NCBI GenBank assembly: GCA_031308135.1 | Contig: JAHLJT010009436.1 | Coordinates: 164,537,681 to 164,601,680, forward strand | Source of the DNA: Acheta domesticus | Lineage: Eukaryota > Arthropoda > Insecta > Orthoptera > Gryllidae | Direction of reading: 5' to 3' | Length of the DNA: 64,000 nt | Shown: positions 36,313-48,819 of the stretch, piece after piece | Numbering within the stretch: the stretch's first letter is position 1 | Layout: every line of letters begins with the position of its first letter | Notes under the pieces: model-generated | The model's database searches: none | What the model saw: the letters and a program-made list of their open reading frames with translations, nothing else | Told to the model about the DNA's origin: nothing | Made by a program: the position numbers and the translations under genes

Positions 36313-39189
36313 TTATTTCAATCTGGTTTTACAGATATAATACATATTGAATTTTCTTGGAATTTCTAACCATCAATAACCAGTTGTGATGTTTAGCAAT
36401 ACTGGTTTATAATTTATTACCTGTCTACGTAGTCTACTTAGTATTTTTTGTGTATGGCGTGTTTTTGAAATATTTTTTTGTACATTTACTATTCAAGTTT
36501 TTGTGAACATACAAAATTTAAAAAACCTAGCCTTAAAACATTAAATAAGTGAAAAATTACCGAGATGCAGTAGATATATTTCCATAGACAAACATATGTG
36601 ACTCCATAAATAAATTCATTCTTAATTGACACAGCTAACAGTTTTAATGCAATATTTCGGTTAACTTATTTATACCATTATCATTATGTTTTAAAATTCA
36701 AATCTTTATCCCGCGTTTGAAAATATTGAAGGATTTACTATTTTCAATGTCATCGGTAATAGTTTATCTATTTCAGGCCCCATGAAGATCAAGGTTCTTG
36801 ATATTAGAGATTTATGAATTTTGGTTTTTTTAAAATTTGATTAGTAGCTTTGATATTAATCAAATTCATGTATCACCAGTGATGTTCTTCACTCCTCTCA
36901 GACGTAGATAGCAAGAATAAGTGACGTGCCGCTTGTTTAATACAACTGGCTGAATAGATGCAGTTCTCCACGAAACTTAGAAGATATTTAATTTCACACT
37001 GTAGATTTATTCATAATTCAAGTTTACAAAGATTCTAATTGATGTACCCGAAATAAATATAATTTTCCCAAGAGTTATTAACGTCTCGTGGCCGAATGCT
37101 ACATTTGATAGGCGATTCCACACTTTTGTAACCTACTTCATTATTACATTTCTCTCGTCAATCATGTTTGGAAATAAATGTCCCATTGTCCAAAAGCAAT
37201 GTACATTGTCATTGGAATCAGAATTTCTGTTGGCTGGGTTATTTCCCTTGGTCAGAAGAAGTCTCACTAAATCTCTCAAAGTCATCGGAAGCAAATATTC
37301 CGTTGACCTTACAATGTCACCGAAATCAAATATTGAATTGACCTGTCATTTTCCCATAGTCTTGATCCGTAACTGTTTTCGGGAACATTGGATATGGAGT
37401 AATAAGAGAACTATTAGGATTGCTTCATTACTCAGTTAAGTTCGCCATGGTGAATATCTTCGAAATTGTTCGAGGTATGGGGACGTGGTTTGCGTGAAGT
37501 TGTTGTAGATGATAAGGGATAACATATTTCCGTTGTTTTCAATTTTCTTTTATATTCTTTTTATATATTGAGCAACTTTAATTTTTTAAATGAAAGAATA
37601 TATTTTTCTATCATAATTGTAAAATATTCGAAAATATTAATAAAATGATACAGTCATTATTAATTTTTCCAAACAAACTGTAGAAAAAATCCTTAGAAAA
37701 CATGTTTTTCGTGCCTTTCCGCAACAGTTTTCTGGAGAGCGCAAACGAGTCCCTCATTTGTTGGTTATCTGCTCTTTAAATATAAATGGAAACCGAAACA
37801 TCGGGTTTTTAAAGTAAGATACTTTTTATATTCCTTTCTTGCATTGATTTCCTACTTTTACGTTCTATGTTTCTGTATTGGCTACTAAAAAAGAACTCAT
37901 TTTTTGGGTAGAGAAATAATAAAATTTGTGTTCATATTATAGTCCATAAGATGAAATGGTACACATTTAGAGCGTGGATAAATGATTTTAATATCAATTT
38001 CCTTGAAAGAAATATAGTATACATATTTATTATTACCGTCGAGAAATAACTGCTAGGTTTGTGTTCTCGTTTTTGGAGTCTTATGAATAATGTTTTAGGA
38101 GCTTGACTATTACATTTCCAGGAGAATGTTTCCTTTTTAAAGTCAAATTATATCAAATAAGAACAAAAATAAAATTTGTTGTTTGCTGAAGTACCAAAGA
38201 ACCAATGTCGGCTCGCTCTCTTTACGTCCAAACCTGTGAACGTATACGAGTGTGTATTTCAGCAAACTTTTATTAGATGTGAACACCACATTATTATTAT
38301 GTTTTACAGTAGGTTAAAAAATAAAGTTTCTGCTCGTTCGGAACATTTTACATTTTCCACAATCGACATAGACAACAACTTAACGAATATCGGAAATTAC
38401 TTTTTTTTGGATATTGTTAATAAATATCCTAAGTTTTTTCTCCACGTTATCTTTTCTGTAAATAATGTCTGAAATATAAGTATTTATGATAAAGAGATAG
38501 TATACAAAACGTTCGTTGTATTTATTGGAACTTAGCTGTTGACTATCGAGAGTTTGACAATATATAGCGAAAATGAAACTAAAATGGATAAGCCATTTGC
38601 GTAGATAAGAATCAATTACAATTTGTGAACGCTTTAAGCGGTATTCTTCAACTTTCTGGAATCGTGTATGTTACCTTGTTACCTGGCACATAATATTGAT
38701 AAATACTTTCTTTGTTTAGACATCATTAGATTGAATGACCGGAAGGATTAAGTAAACTTTAAATTTGGAATGAAAATAATTATTATTTCGGTTGTATTGC
38801 AATTCTCAATCTGAAAGTATTTACTATTGGTGATATTAATCTAAAAAATTTCGATGGTATGTTCTTGCTTTGTAGGGGAATTCGTCACGATGTAGACCTG
38901 CTTTAACTTTCTGCCGTATTCCTCGCCTAATAACACAATCTTATTGTATTTTCGGTAAATTCCAACAAGTATTTACATGATTTATCTCTTGCATTGTTCT
39001 CTGACGGAATAGACTACGCATGAACACTCATTTTCATTCATTGTATTCCAAAATGTGTCGTAAGTATTTTCACATGAAGCCTGTAAGCAACAAACAGAAA
39101 TAAAAGATGCGCCGACGAGAAAAATGACGATAACCTCTGCAACTTCCACCTAAACAATTTAATATGCCACGTTTCCTTTTTGATTCACT
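36313..39189. other. AT-rich sequence, with a possible LINE 3' end at the left
   Basis: The first about 60 bp, read on the minus strand, resemble a LINE 3' terminus (ATCTGTAAAACCAGATTG then AAATAAAAATT). The remainder shows nothing recognisable, including a 98-codon + strand frame at 38176-38472. Confidence 0.45.
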
Positions 39190-39640
39190 GGAAACTTTCC
39201 GCGCGTCAGAATCCGATTCGGATTGAAGGTCGCGCGAGTTGCGTCGCCTCGCGTTTCCTCCCAAATGCCGCTCTCGCCTTCCCCTCCGCCGCCTCGCTCC
39301 TGCCCCTGCCGCTTCTTCTGGGAACCGTCGTATGCAGCCGGGCGAACGCAGGGGGAGATGGGGGAGGGGAGGGGGGAGGGGCGGGCGCTGTCGATGTCCA
39401 AGAGAGAGCGGCGCTGTTACTCCGTTCAAATATTCATGCTCCTAATGGGCGCTTGAAGTGGCGTGAACATCCGCTGCCTCCGCCCACGCCACCGCCTTCG
39501 CCTTCGCCTGCGTGGGCGGCGCGGCGCCCCCACGCGCGCAGTCAGTTTCCTCCCTCCATCCTCCCTCCCGCCCACGCCGCCCTGCGCCTCTCCGCTCCCG
39601 CCTCGGGGCCCCCGCCGCCCAACGCCCGCCTCGCTGCCCT
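39190..39640. other. CpG-rich block before the pyrimidine repeat
   Basis: GGGGGAGATGGGGGAGGGGAGG (39350) and GC-rich stretches are present. Overlapping frames on both strands are not supported as genes. Confidence 0.5.
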
Positions 39641-40300
39641 ACGACTCCCCGCTCCCCACCCTAAGACCTCCCGTTCCCTCCCATAGGACCTCCTGCTCCC
39701 CTCCGTATGGCTTCCCGATCACCACGCCTTGTCATGCGACTCCCTGCTCCAAACCTTATGAGTTCCTGTTCCCATCCTGTAACTCCCCGCTACTTACCCT
39801 ACGACTTCTTGCTCCCTCCCATACGACTTCCCGTTCCCCTCCGTATGGCTTCCCGATCACCATTCCTTGTCATGCAATTTCCTGCTCTAAACCCTATGAG
39901 TTCCTGTTCCCACCTTGTAACTCCCCGCTCCCTCCCATACGACTTCCGCTCCCCTCCGTATGGCTTCCCGATCACCACTCCTTGTAATGCGACTCCAACC
40001 TGCTCCAAACCCTATGAGTTCTTGTTCCCACCCTGTAACTCCCCTCTCCCTGCCATACGACCCCCCGCTTCCCACCCTCCGTCGTGTGACTCCCCGATCC
40101 CTTCTCCCTGTCATGCAACACCCAGTTCTCCATTTTACAACTTTGCACTCTCCGTCCGCTCTCTGCTCTACGTCTCCCCGCTCACCACTTTACAACTTCT
40201 CGCTCTGTGACTCCGATCCCCGCTCCCTGCCATACGACTCTCCACTCCCTGCCTTACGACAGCCTCCCCCCTGCCCGACTCCCCATTCTCATGTCGACAT
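39640..40300 (+). repeat. Diverged 115-138-bp tandem repeat, pyrimidine-rich
   Basis: CCGTATGGCTTCCCGATCAC recurs at about 39703, 39841 and 39956. Between copies are CATGCGACTCCCTGCTCC, CCTATGAGTTCCTGTTCCC and TGTAACTCCCCGCT modules. A shorter module, CATACGACTCCCCGCTCCC, recurs throughout, so the array is built from smaller units. Confidence 0.8.
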
Positions 40301-41754
40301 TTCCGCGCCCTGCCCTACTTCTCTACAATCCCTGCCCTGCGCCTCTTGAGTCCTGTATCGTTGCTCTACGACTGCTCGCTCCCCGCCCCACTTATACCCG
40401 TCCTACACTTCTCGCTCCCTGCTCTGCGAAGAGTTTCTCTCCCTCAACGCTCTGGGAATAAGAGCCGCGGCGATTCATCACGAAATCGTTTTAGTCATTG
40501 GGAGGACGTTACGATACGAAAGCGTGAGAGAAAATGCGTACAAATTTTAATTACATGTGTGCACAATTTCAGAACAAATGCTGCAAGATGCTAACGAAGT
40601 GCGTTTGTCTCCTTCATGACGACGATAGTCCGCACTTCGCTGGTGCAACGGGAGAGTTGTTAACTTCATTTGGTTGGAATGCTTAATACCATCTCCCTCA
40701 CTGTCACAATCTCTCACCTAGCGACCATCATTTGTTTTCTAAAAGAATATCTGGGTGAAAAACTCATTCATGATGACAGCGGGGTCAGAATCGAAAAGGA
40801 AACGAAGTTGAAGTTGAAGGCATACTTCTATGACGAAGGAATGACAAACGTTGACAAGACTTGACAACATATATTGAAGCAAATATTATTTATATTATAA
40901 AATCTTGTAATTCTTATATTATTTTCCCTGTATGTTTCATTTAAATATAACTGCCACTGTGAATGTGTAAAATAGTGTTTAACCTAACTTTTCGGATACC
41001 TTTCGTAGTTATTGAACCATGACTAGCAGTTACCGCGTCCGAAACCCGAATTATTTAATTAATCTCTGTTTCCGCCACTGTTCCCTCCCTCGCACTTCAC
41101 AGTACTTGTGCCATCGACCTTCCTAAAACAGCCCTCTGGCAAAGGTCATGGCTTCACCTCAATATTAAACCCTCGTACCATATCTGGGGTCTTCGTGGAC
41201 CGTATCATCATTAATTTGTTAATATTTTCCTGAATATTTGCAGGATAATTTCAGTCTTCTAGATATGCCTTCGTGCACTTATTAAGCGGGTACTAAACCA
41301 TTTTCAAATATTTTCCAAATCTTATTAGAGAGGAATAATTTTTTCATTATAAATGGCTAGTTTGACCTAAGGCATGGCCTCTTATTTTCCCATTCTCATT
41401 TGAAATATAAAGTCATCAACCTCAAAAAGTGTCTGATACCATTAATATTTGATTTATCTCGAAATAATTTTCAAAAAACTATTATAAATATTTCTGAATC
41501 ATTACGGAACAATGGACGTTACGTGCGGTAGAGGTTATTCTTTATATTACATATATAATATGAATAAAATATATATGTATTATGTTATTGAAAATAACTT
41601 ATGAAATGTTTACCTACATAAAACAATTATTTACCTTCAATGTATTGCCGTACACATTCGAGTTTACCACTTTCAATTGTCAGTAAATCTTGCGGAACCA
41701 AAAAGACCCCAGGTATGCTACTTGATTGTAAACTGCACATATGGTACGAGGCGT
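40301..41754. other. AT-rich sequence, nothing recognised
   Basis: The pyrimidine-rich character fades by 40450. No exon or element end was seen. Confidence 0.6.
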
Positions 41755-41990
41755 ACATAAGCGGCTTCAGTTGTGTAACGGATAGCGTATCGAGCATTTA
41801 TACCCAAGTTTGTGCGTTCAAACCCGATCCAAGCTATGGATTTTTAAGAGCGAAGAAATCATTCGTACGCCTTCCTTCAGGGGAAAAGTCAAATCGGCTG
41901 ACGCATGTATTATATTGTGACCGTTCGTGTAGGTCGGCCGTGGGGAAATTTCGTGGGTAATTTGGCTCTTGTTGAAATTTTGAAAAAAAA
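41755..41990 (+). repeat. tRNA-related SINE-like copy
   Basis: TGTGTAACGGATAGCG resembles an A box and GCGTTCAAACCCG a B box. A non-tRNA body follows with TCAGGGGAAAAGTCAAATCGG, then GACGCATGTATTA and GGGGAAATTTCGTGGG. It ends in an A-run near 41990. It belongs to a different family from the copy at 49.8 kb. Confidence 0.6.
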
Positions 41991-43059
41991 ACACAAAGTT
42001 GAAAGCCACAAACATTAATATAATTGAATCTCAAAAAAAAAAAAAAAAAAAAGAAACACAAATTACAAAATTACCTAACATGCACAGATAAACAAATGAA
42101 CAAAGAAAAATACAACACTGAACAGCGTAAAAAAAACTTTTTGAGGAAAAATCAACTGCAGAAATTATGAATTTCAAAGTTGGCACAAACTAGCATCACA
42201 GCAACATCTTCTGTGACAAAAATAAATTGAAATCCAACAAATTGAATCAAAGATATCTCTGGGGAGATGAGTACACATAATAGTACATCAGAGGGTAGAG
42301 CACAGGCATTTCGGATGACAAAATGCCTCAGCACTTTCTGTTTACAAAAATTGCAATTAACCCTTCCTCAACATACACTGCATTAGCATACATAGTAGTT
42401 TCTTGCAAAAACAATTCACTTCAATTACAAAGACATATGTTGTGTACAATTAAAATGAATAAACACAGTTTTGAAAACACAGAATATTCAAAAGAAATTG
42501 AAAAAAAAAACTAAACATGTGTGTTTACACCATAAATGTGAAACATTTATTACTACCTACACTTTTGGTTGAAATAAAAAAATATGTTGTATTTTTACTC
42601 AACAGGCATCCAAATTTCAATAAATATTTCAAGATATTTAAGTTCACTTAAATTCAACAGTTCATAGCAAATATACTTTTATAACCTTTTAATTGTTCAT
42701 AAATAACCCAAATTGTTTCTAACTTGATTTGGATTTTACACTATCATCAAAATGTTCTTTTTGATTTAAAGACAGAAACTGCACTTGTAGTGTATTAACA
42801 TGACAAGATTCTATCATAAATAAGTGATGTTCTCCCCTTAGAAAGACACACTACTTCAAATATCTTTTGAAAATAGTCCACAATGATTATGGAAATACCA
42901 ATGGTCGGGTATATCATACATTATGCAAGAGTGTTAATGGCCAAAAAAAATATTAAACAATCTGACAGTGAACTACAGGAACAACACTTCAACCTGCATT
43001 CTACAGTCAATTGCTTCCAAATTCTCATTACTTTTTATAGTATTACATATAAAATTGTT
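41991..43059. other. AT-rich sequence with A-runs
   Basis: A poly(A) run of about 18 occurs at 42034-42051. Nothing else was recognised. Confidence 0.6.
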
Positions 43060-43520
43060 TTGTCTTTAACACCGACCTTATTTCGGTGGCCGTGGCGTTC
43101 GCCACCAGCGCACAACTCACAGCGAACTAATGCGGCTGCCGACGCTGTGTCTTGGGCCTAAGCACGGGTTCTCTCTGTAACCACGTCTTACTCCAAGACC
43201 AGATGCCTTCGTCGAACGCGCATCTGCGGTGTGAATTTAGCCACCATTGGGCCAAACCTCTTTCTCGCTAACTGGAGCTCGCGGCCCCACACCATCAGCT
43301 TCCAAATTCACGCTGGTACCTCACGCTGCCGCTTCTCGAAACATTCTGCGCACTCTCCTGACACCGCGGTTACAACCCCTTCTTTTCCGCGTAGGGGAGG
43401 GAACAACTGTCTTCCCCCCGCCACCCCTCCAGCGACCGCTGATAAGGCGACGGGTTACGTAATCGCGCGGCGAAGCCCGCAGACGAGGTCTTTCTTATCG
43501 CCAAATAGTGACTGAGCGAG
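43060..43520. other. Moderately GC-rich unrecognised segment
   Basis: The sharp GC rise from 43075 to 43505, within AT-rich flanks, looks like an inserted unit. The + strand carries open frames of 92 and 94 codons with no recognised domain. Terminal repeats were not found by eye. Confidence 0.35.
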
Positions 43521-46329
43521 CTCAGGATCGCTACAATATTTAGTGTATGTAACAGCTTCTCGAACCTAAAAGAAACATCTTAGCCACACTTAAATCGCAT
43601 GTTTAGTTTCCCGGATGATACCGTATTTCTCTGCTAGATGATGAAAGGATTCTAGCGAAATATGCGAGGTCAGGCGGAAGAGTAAGCCTGATGCCCCGAG
43701 TAATCAGGTAAAATCAGGCGTTATTGAACTGAATCTTCACCCATGCCGTCGGCGTAACCACTTGATCCATGTGGTGTGAGTAACACTGTTAGCACAACAA
43801 CTTTCCTTCATGCAGTAGACCACCTCTCCACCCGAGTGCAGTAGTGGCTCTTACAATTGAGGCTATAATATCTTATAAAATACGTTTGTTGCAGTGGCGT
43901 CTCCTGGCTAGTAGACGAGGGGATGCGATCATGATATTACAGGCTGAACGCATAATTCCAGATATTTAAAGTCTGCGTGATTCTACTTTACTCTGAAGTG
44001 TTTTAGGAGTTTATGTGGCAAATTAGATACCTTCTGAATTTTGCTCGACAATCATTATTTTCTCATTGCATGCACAAATTTACATAAACAAAACAATAAA
44101 ATTTAAAAAAATAACCACAAAAAGTACGGATCTAATTTTTGAATTCAAGATCTATTCGCGTTGTCTTGGTTATCCATCACTATTTACCTGAGTTTTTCGG
44201 CATAGGAGAAAGAACCACACGGAATTTCACGAATCCTATCTATAGCACAATGAAACGTTTCACTACTATTCCCTGCCACAAATAACTCATCCACTATCAC
44301 AAATGAACTGGTTGAACTCGCCATGTCGCGTCCTTTCACACACACACACACACACAAGTTTTATTCTTTCGCTTTACAATTTCGAATTCACGAGTTTCTT
44401 TAACGCATCACGAATTAGGCAAAATAGTCTATTTAACGCACATTAAGTAGGAAACAACATTTACACTAGAACTCAGGACACACATGACCGAAATAACATC
44501 GCACGAGTTCACGGATTGTCTCTATCAAACAATTTTCTTACATGAAGGGAGTGATATTGTTTTGTCAGGCCTGCTGACACACATCGAGTTACCCAGCTGT
44601 ATTGAATCAGGTTGAAATGTGCCTAAGAATAGTTGGCAGACTTGCTTGAGTTGTGAAGAAAGACAGTTCTGTCGTCTGCCCCCCGCTCCCGGATCCCAAT
44701 CGTGGCACGTGACTTCTGGGATTCCCAGGCGTGCTGCCGAATTATGACTGCCTCAGAGGAGGGTATGGAAGGTTATTGGAGGGGATACACAAAAGCCAAT
44801 GAGAAGCCTTTAATGTGAGAAGCTATGTCACATCTCCGGCATGTCGAAACCACGCAGCTTCCACACAGCGCATGGCCGTGAGTTCAATGATCTCGTCAAC
44901 GAAGTGAGGTCCTTCAAGGGATGTTTCGCGAATCATCACATCCAGCAAGGGGACTAACACCTATTGGACCGCGCATGTAAATGGCGAGAGGGAATAGCGA
45001 AACAGAGGGAGATACTTACAGAAGAAAAGAAAATACTTACTGAATATATTTTACAATACAAGTGATGGAAAACTAGGGGATGCAACACATCACTCGCATA
45101 CACTCAGCCTACGTCACTGGTTTGTTGTTAAGTTCATGAACATTTTTACACTCTCCTTTTAAGGATAAAAATATTAATTTTCTTTGACTAATATTCTACT
45201 TGCAGGTTTAGACAGCGTCAACGCCATGGGAAAATGGGTTAAGTGTCGTGATCGTTTACTCGCTCATCATTAGTGGGCGTCAAAATCATATCTCTCATCA
45301 CTTTTATGTTTTTTACTAACGTGATTATCATAAGTAATATCACGAGAAGTGCTGTGATGTTTAGTGGGACTATTTCGCAAATAAAGTAACATTTGAATAA
45401 CAGTTTATTGCAGAAAATGATTTCAAATATGTTTCAGTTTTATGGTAATAAAACTTTCGAAAAACAATTATAACAAGGTTACTTACAAGAACATTTATTA
45501 AAAGCACAATCATTAAAGTTGTAGGAAGTTGTTTTCCAAGACTTGGTCTTCCGTGAAAGTATTTGAAATGGAGGATATTCAAGACGAATCAGCAGCGGGA
45601 TTCCTCAATTTCGAATAGATTGAACACGCTTGTGTACTTATTAAAGTATTTTTCTGAATAATTTTAGTTGTAACGTTCCACATAGTTTTGATAGCATATT
45701 CTTTGTACTCTTCACTATCTAATCTTCGTGTATTAATTGCCTAAAATATGTGTAATTTCTTCATTTGTAGTTCGTACTGTGCATTTGCATTTTATTTCTT
45801 CGCAAAGTTCTTGAAATTGCTACCACGCGCTTTCTCTGTTTTCGGTCCTCTTTCGCTCCTTTCGCTGTTTTTCGGCACTGAATCTTTTATAATAGATTCT
45901 ATTTCAGAGTTTTAAATATTACCAAAACGATACATTTTAGTATTATATTGATGCAAACAAGCTATTTTGGAGCTGAAACAATAGCTATCGTTATCTTAAA
46001 AAGGTAAACAAAGTTTTTACAGGGATAAAAAAGGTAAACAAATTGATGGCGATAAACATCTGGGATTGGTTTAATTTGAATATATGGTTGCTTAGCATTG
46101 GCAACACAGATAGACATGAGTGAAATAGTCATTCTAAACAACTTTAAGCTTAATTTTCTGTATATTTAATTTCCATCTTCCGTAGAATAATAAAGATAAA
46201 ACAGAAATGCACACATGGTGAGAATTGGGAAGATGAACACTGAGCATTTGCTCCAGCGGGTCGTGCTGTTGTGACGTGGGCAACACTGACAGGGCTTTCC
46301 ACGCGGTGTCGTAATATAACAGGGTAGGC
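43521..46329. other. Mixed AT-rich sequence, nothing recognised
   Basis: A mid-GC piece at 44620-45000 is unrecognised. AAAAAGGTAAACAAA is duplicated within 40 bp near 45998 and 46028. Confidence 0.5.
44338..44356 (+). repeat. (CA)n microsatellite
   Basis: About nine CA units in AT-rich sequence. Confidence 0.85.
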
Positions 46330-46510
46330 GCTTAAAGGCTTGAAGGCGGCGACAGGACCGGTGGGGTTGGGGGAGGGACCAGACCGTTAATATCGCGAGA
46401 GGCTGCCCCCACCCCCTCCCGCACTCCCTGGGAGCGCTTGCGGCGCCCCCCCTCCCCCCCCCTCGCAGAGCGCTAATAGGCGCGAACGCACCCCAGGGCC
46501 TCGCTTGCTC
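46330..46510. other. Short GC-rich block
   Basis: GGGGGAGGGACC, CCCCCACCCCCTCCC and a CCCCCCCTCCCCCCCC run. It leads into the polypyrimidine tract. No gene signal. Confidence 0.5.
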
Positions 46511-46649
46511 TGCCTCCTCCTTCTCCTCCGCCTATTCGCTCCCTTCGCACACAGCGACGTGTGGTCTCGTCTTCTGATGCGTTGCCTTATTCATCGAGTG
46601 ATGTATCTTCGTGAGGCTTGCCAGCTGGATGTCACATTCAATGATTTTG

Positions 46650-47175
46650 CTTACTTCTCTTCCCTCTTCTTCTCTCCTCCCCCTACTCGTTCTTCCTCTT
46701 CGATCTCCTCCTCCACTTTCTTCCTCGTCCCCATCTTTCCTCCTCCTCCTCCTCCATTTCTTCGTCACCCTTCTCTTTCTTAATCCTGATTTTTTCTCCT
46801 CCTCTTTCTTTCTCCTCTCCTCTTTCCCCTCTCCTCTTTTATCCTCCTCCACTTTGATCCTATTCATCCAATTCTTTCTCTCTTCTTTTTCTTCTCCTCC
46901 TTATATTCTTCCTTCCTCCTCTATTACTTCGTCTCCATCCTCTTTCTTCCTCATCCTCCTTTTTTCTCCTCCGCTTTGTTCTTCCGCTTTCTTCCTCCTC
47001 TTTCTTCCGCCTCTCCTCTTTCATCCTCCTCTCCTCTTTAATCTTCTTCATCCAATTCTTTCTCTCCTCCTCTTTTCTTCCTCCTCCTTATATTTTTCTT
47101 TTCCTCCTCCATTTCTTCGTCTCCCTCTTCTTTCTTTCTCATCCTCCTTTTTTCTCCTCCTTTTTCTTCCTTCGA
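46650..47175 (+). repeat. Long polypyrimidine TCC/TTC tract
   Basis: About 525 nt is strongly pyrimidine-rich on the + strand. Longer modules are reused: TTTCTTCGTCTCC with CTCTTTCTTCCTCATCCTCC, and TTCATCCAATTCTTTCTCTC at 46860 and again near 47048. This suggests an old duplication of about 185-190 bp inside a simple-sequence tract. The open frames here (up to 198 codons, Ser/Leu/Pro-rich) are artefacts. Confidence 0.9.
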
Positions 47176-47958
47176 AATTCTACCTGGGCATTTCACAAAT
47201 GGAATGAGGGTATAAGGAAAAATGGAATACCGCTATGCTTTAGGAATACTGTTACACAGTGACAAGAGAATACGCGGTTAAGGAATTTAAGCGATGAGCA
47301 AAGCGAAGTAGTTCACATGACTAAAGTCTTTTTATTTAAACAGAGTGAAGCTATAAAATGAACGTTATACCTATTAGCTATAATCTAATGTCGCATTCAT
47401 TATTCTCGCAGCTCTTTTCACAAAATTAAGAATTCTAAAGCGTCATTTTAGTATTTCTACATGACATTAGTATATCTTAAAAACTAGAGCTAAGAAAAAA
47501 ATCAATTCTCATATTAATTTTTCTCGACCATAAATTACGGTAGTTTTGCTATTCTAAGAAAGGAAATAATTTCAAAATGCATTTTCATTGAACAGTTTTG
47601 TTGTACATTTTTACTTCACCTAGAAATATGTAACTTTAGCTTCCATATGTTAAGAAGTAGTAAATAATATTATAATTCAAATATCGGTTTTTTGATGGAA
47701 CAAATCTGGCCAACATACTTTCATACGTAACCACTATTCCACGCCTCACGCCGCTGTAGCTTGCACGTGAACACTTCTTTCTGGATTTGGGGGGAAATAA
47801 AAGCAGAATAGGGTTGTTTTGCCCGCGGAAGCGCTGGGCTTCCCAGGCGGGGAAAGCGTGTGTGCGGGCTCGCCTTGGCATTGGCGAAGTGGTGTAGCTA
47901 GCGCAGTCGAGTGCCACCACAGTCGATGTTGCATTATTGTTAATAATGCTTCCGCTCC
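47176..47958. other. AT-rich flank of the piggyBac-type element
   Basis: A mid-GC piece at 47810-47930 ends with CAGTCGATGTTGCA (47920-47933). The same 14-mer recurs beyond the element at 48632. Confidence 0.6.
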
Positions 47959-47962
47959 TTAA
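47959..47962. repeat. TTAA target-site duplication, left
   Basis: TTAA lies directly before CCCTCC; its mate is at 48586-48589. Confidence 0.85.
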
Positions 47963-48585
47963 CCCTCCGGCGGGCGCGTCATTTCCCAGCAGCAGCTCTC
48001 CGTACCGCATTTATCAACTTCGATTTTCACGTATATAGTTAATACTTTTGTTACTGAATGTGAAGGAAATATTCTTTATTTATGTTTTATACATTTTACT
48101 TCTTAATAACTAACTAAATACCAACGAAATAACAATATTAATGATAATCTGATCCATCACTCGCTCCCTCCTTGTGTTGGTACGTGTTACATGTCGGGGA
48201 ATGAATACGGTGCAAATGTGGCTTCTAACATTTCTTCGGAAACAACGCATTTAAATTTAAATTAGTAGTAATTACTTCAAAATCTGTGTCATAAAGTTCA
48301 ATAACAAAACAGCAGTAAAAATTATAATGGATAAAATACGCAAATATTATACTTACATGACAAAGCAAGTTCGGTAAGGAGTGCCGCAACCGTTGCAGAT
48401 TTCGAATTACTAATGAATAACGGTCGATCGGCAGTGTCTGAAATCGTGATTTGAGTGTCATCCGGTTGAAAATATAATGAACTAAGAACACCTATGAGCT
48501 CAATAGTGAGACACCAATTATTTACACGAAATGAACAAAAATATAAGAATGCGACTCTCAGTGCCGCTACGCGCCCGCCGGAGGG
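47963..48585. mobile_element. piggyBac-type non-autonomous element with TTAA target duplication
   Basis: The 17-bp sequence CCCTCCGGCGGGCGCGT at 47963 and its exact reverse complement ending at 48585 form perfect terminal inverted repeats. TTAA lies immediately outside each (47959-47962 and 48586-48589). Insertion at TTAA with ends starting CCC is the hallmark of the piggyBac superfamily. At 623 bp it is far too short to encode a transposase. The interior is AT-rich, with only an 88-residue minus-strand open frame that I do not recognise. The GC-rich ends contrast with the AT-rich body. Perfect ends suggest a fairly young insertion. Confidence 0.88.
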
Positions 48586-48589
48586 TTAA
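48586..48589. repeat. TTAA target-site duplication, right
   Basis: TTAA lies directly after GGAGGG, mirroring the left side. Confidence 0.85.
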
Positions 48590-48819
48590 TATTCTTACAT
48601 TTACTGTTCTTAGATATTGGAGGAGAGTGGCCAGTCGATGTTGCAATATTGATAATTATTGTTTTGGTGATTAGTATTATTGAAACGTGTTTTCTTAATA
48701 TCATTTTTTTAAATATATTGAAATTATATGAGATCCGTTATCAACTCTCGTTCATTGTCTTTTATTTTCTTCATAAGTAACTTTTAAATCGGGTATTTTC
48801 ACGAAGGGAGATACAAAAG

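Noticed and set aside
46611..47207. 198-codon Ser/Leu/Pro frame
   Set aside because: Translation of a polypyrimidine tract.
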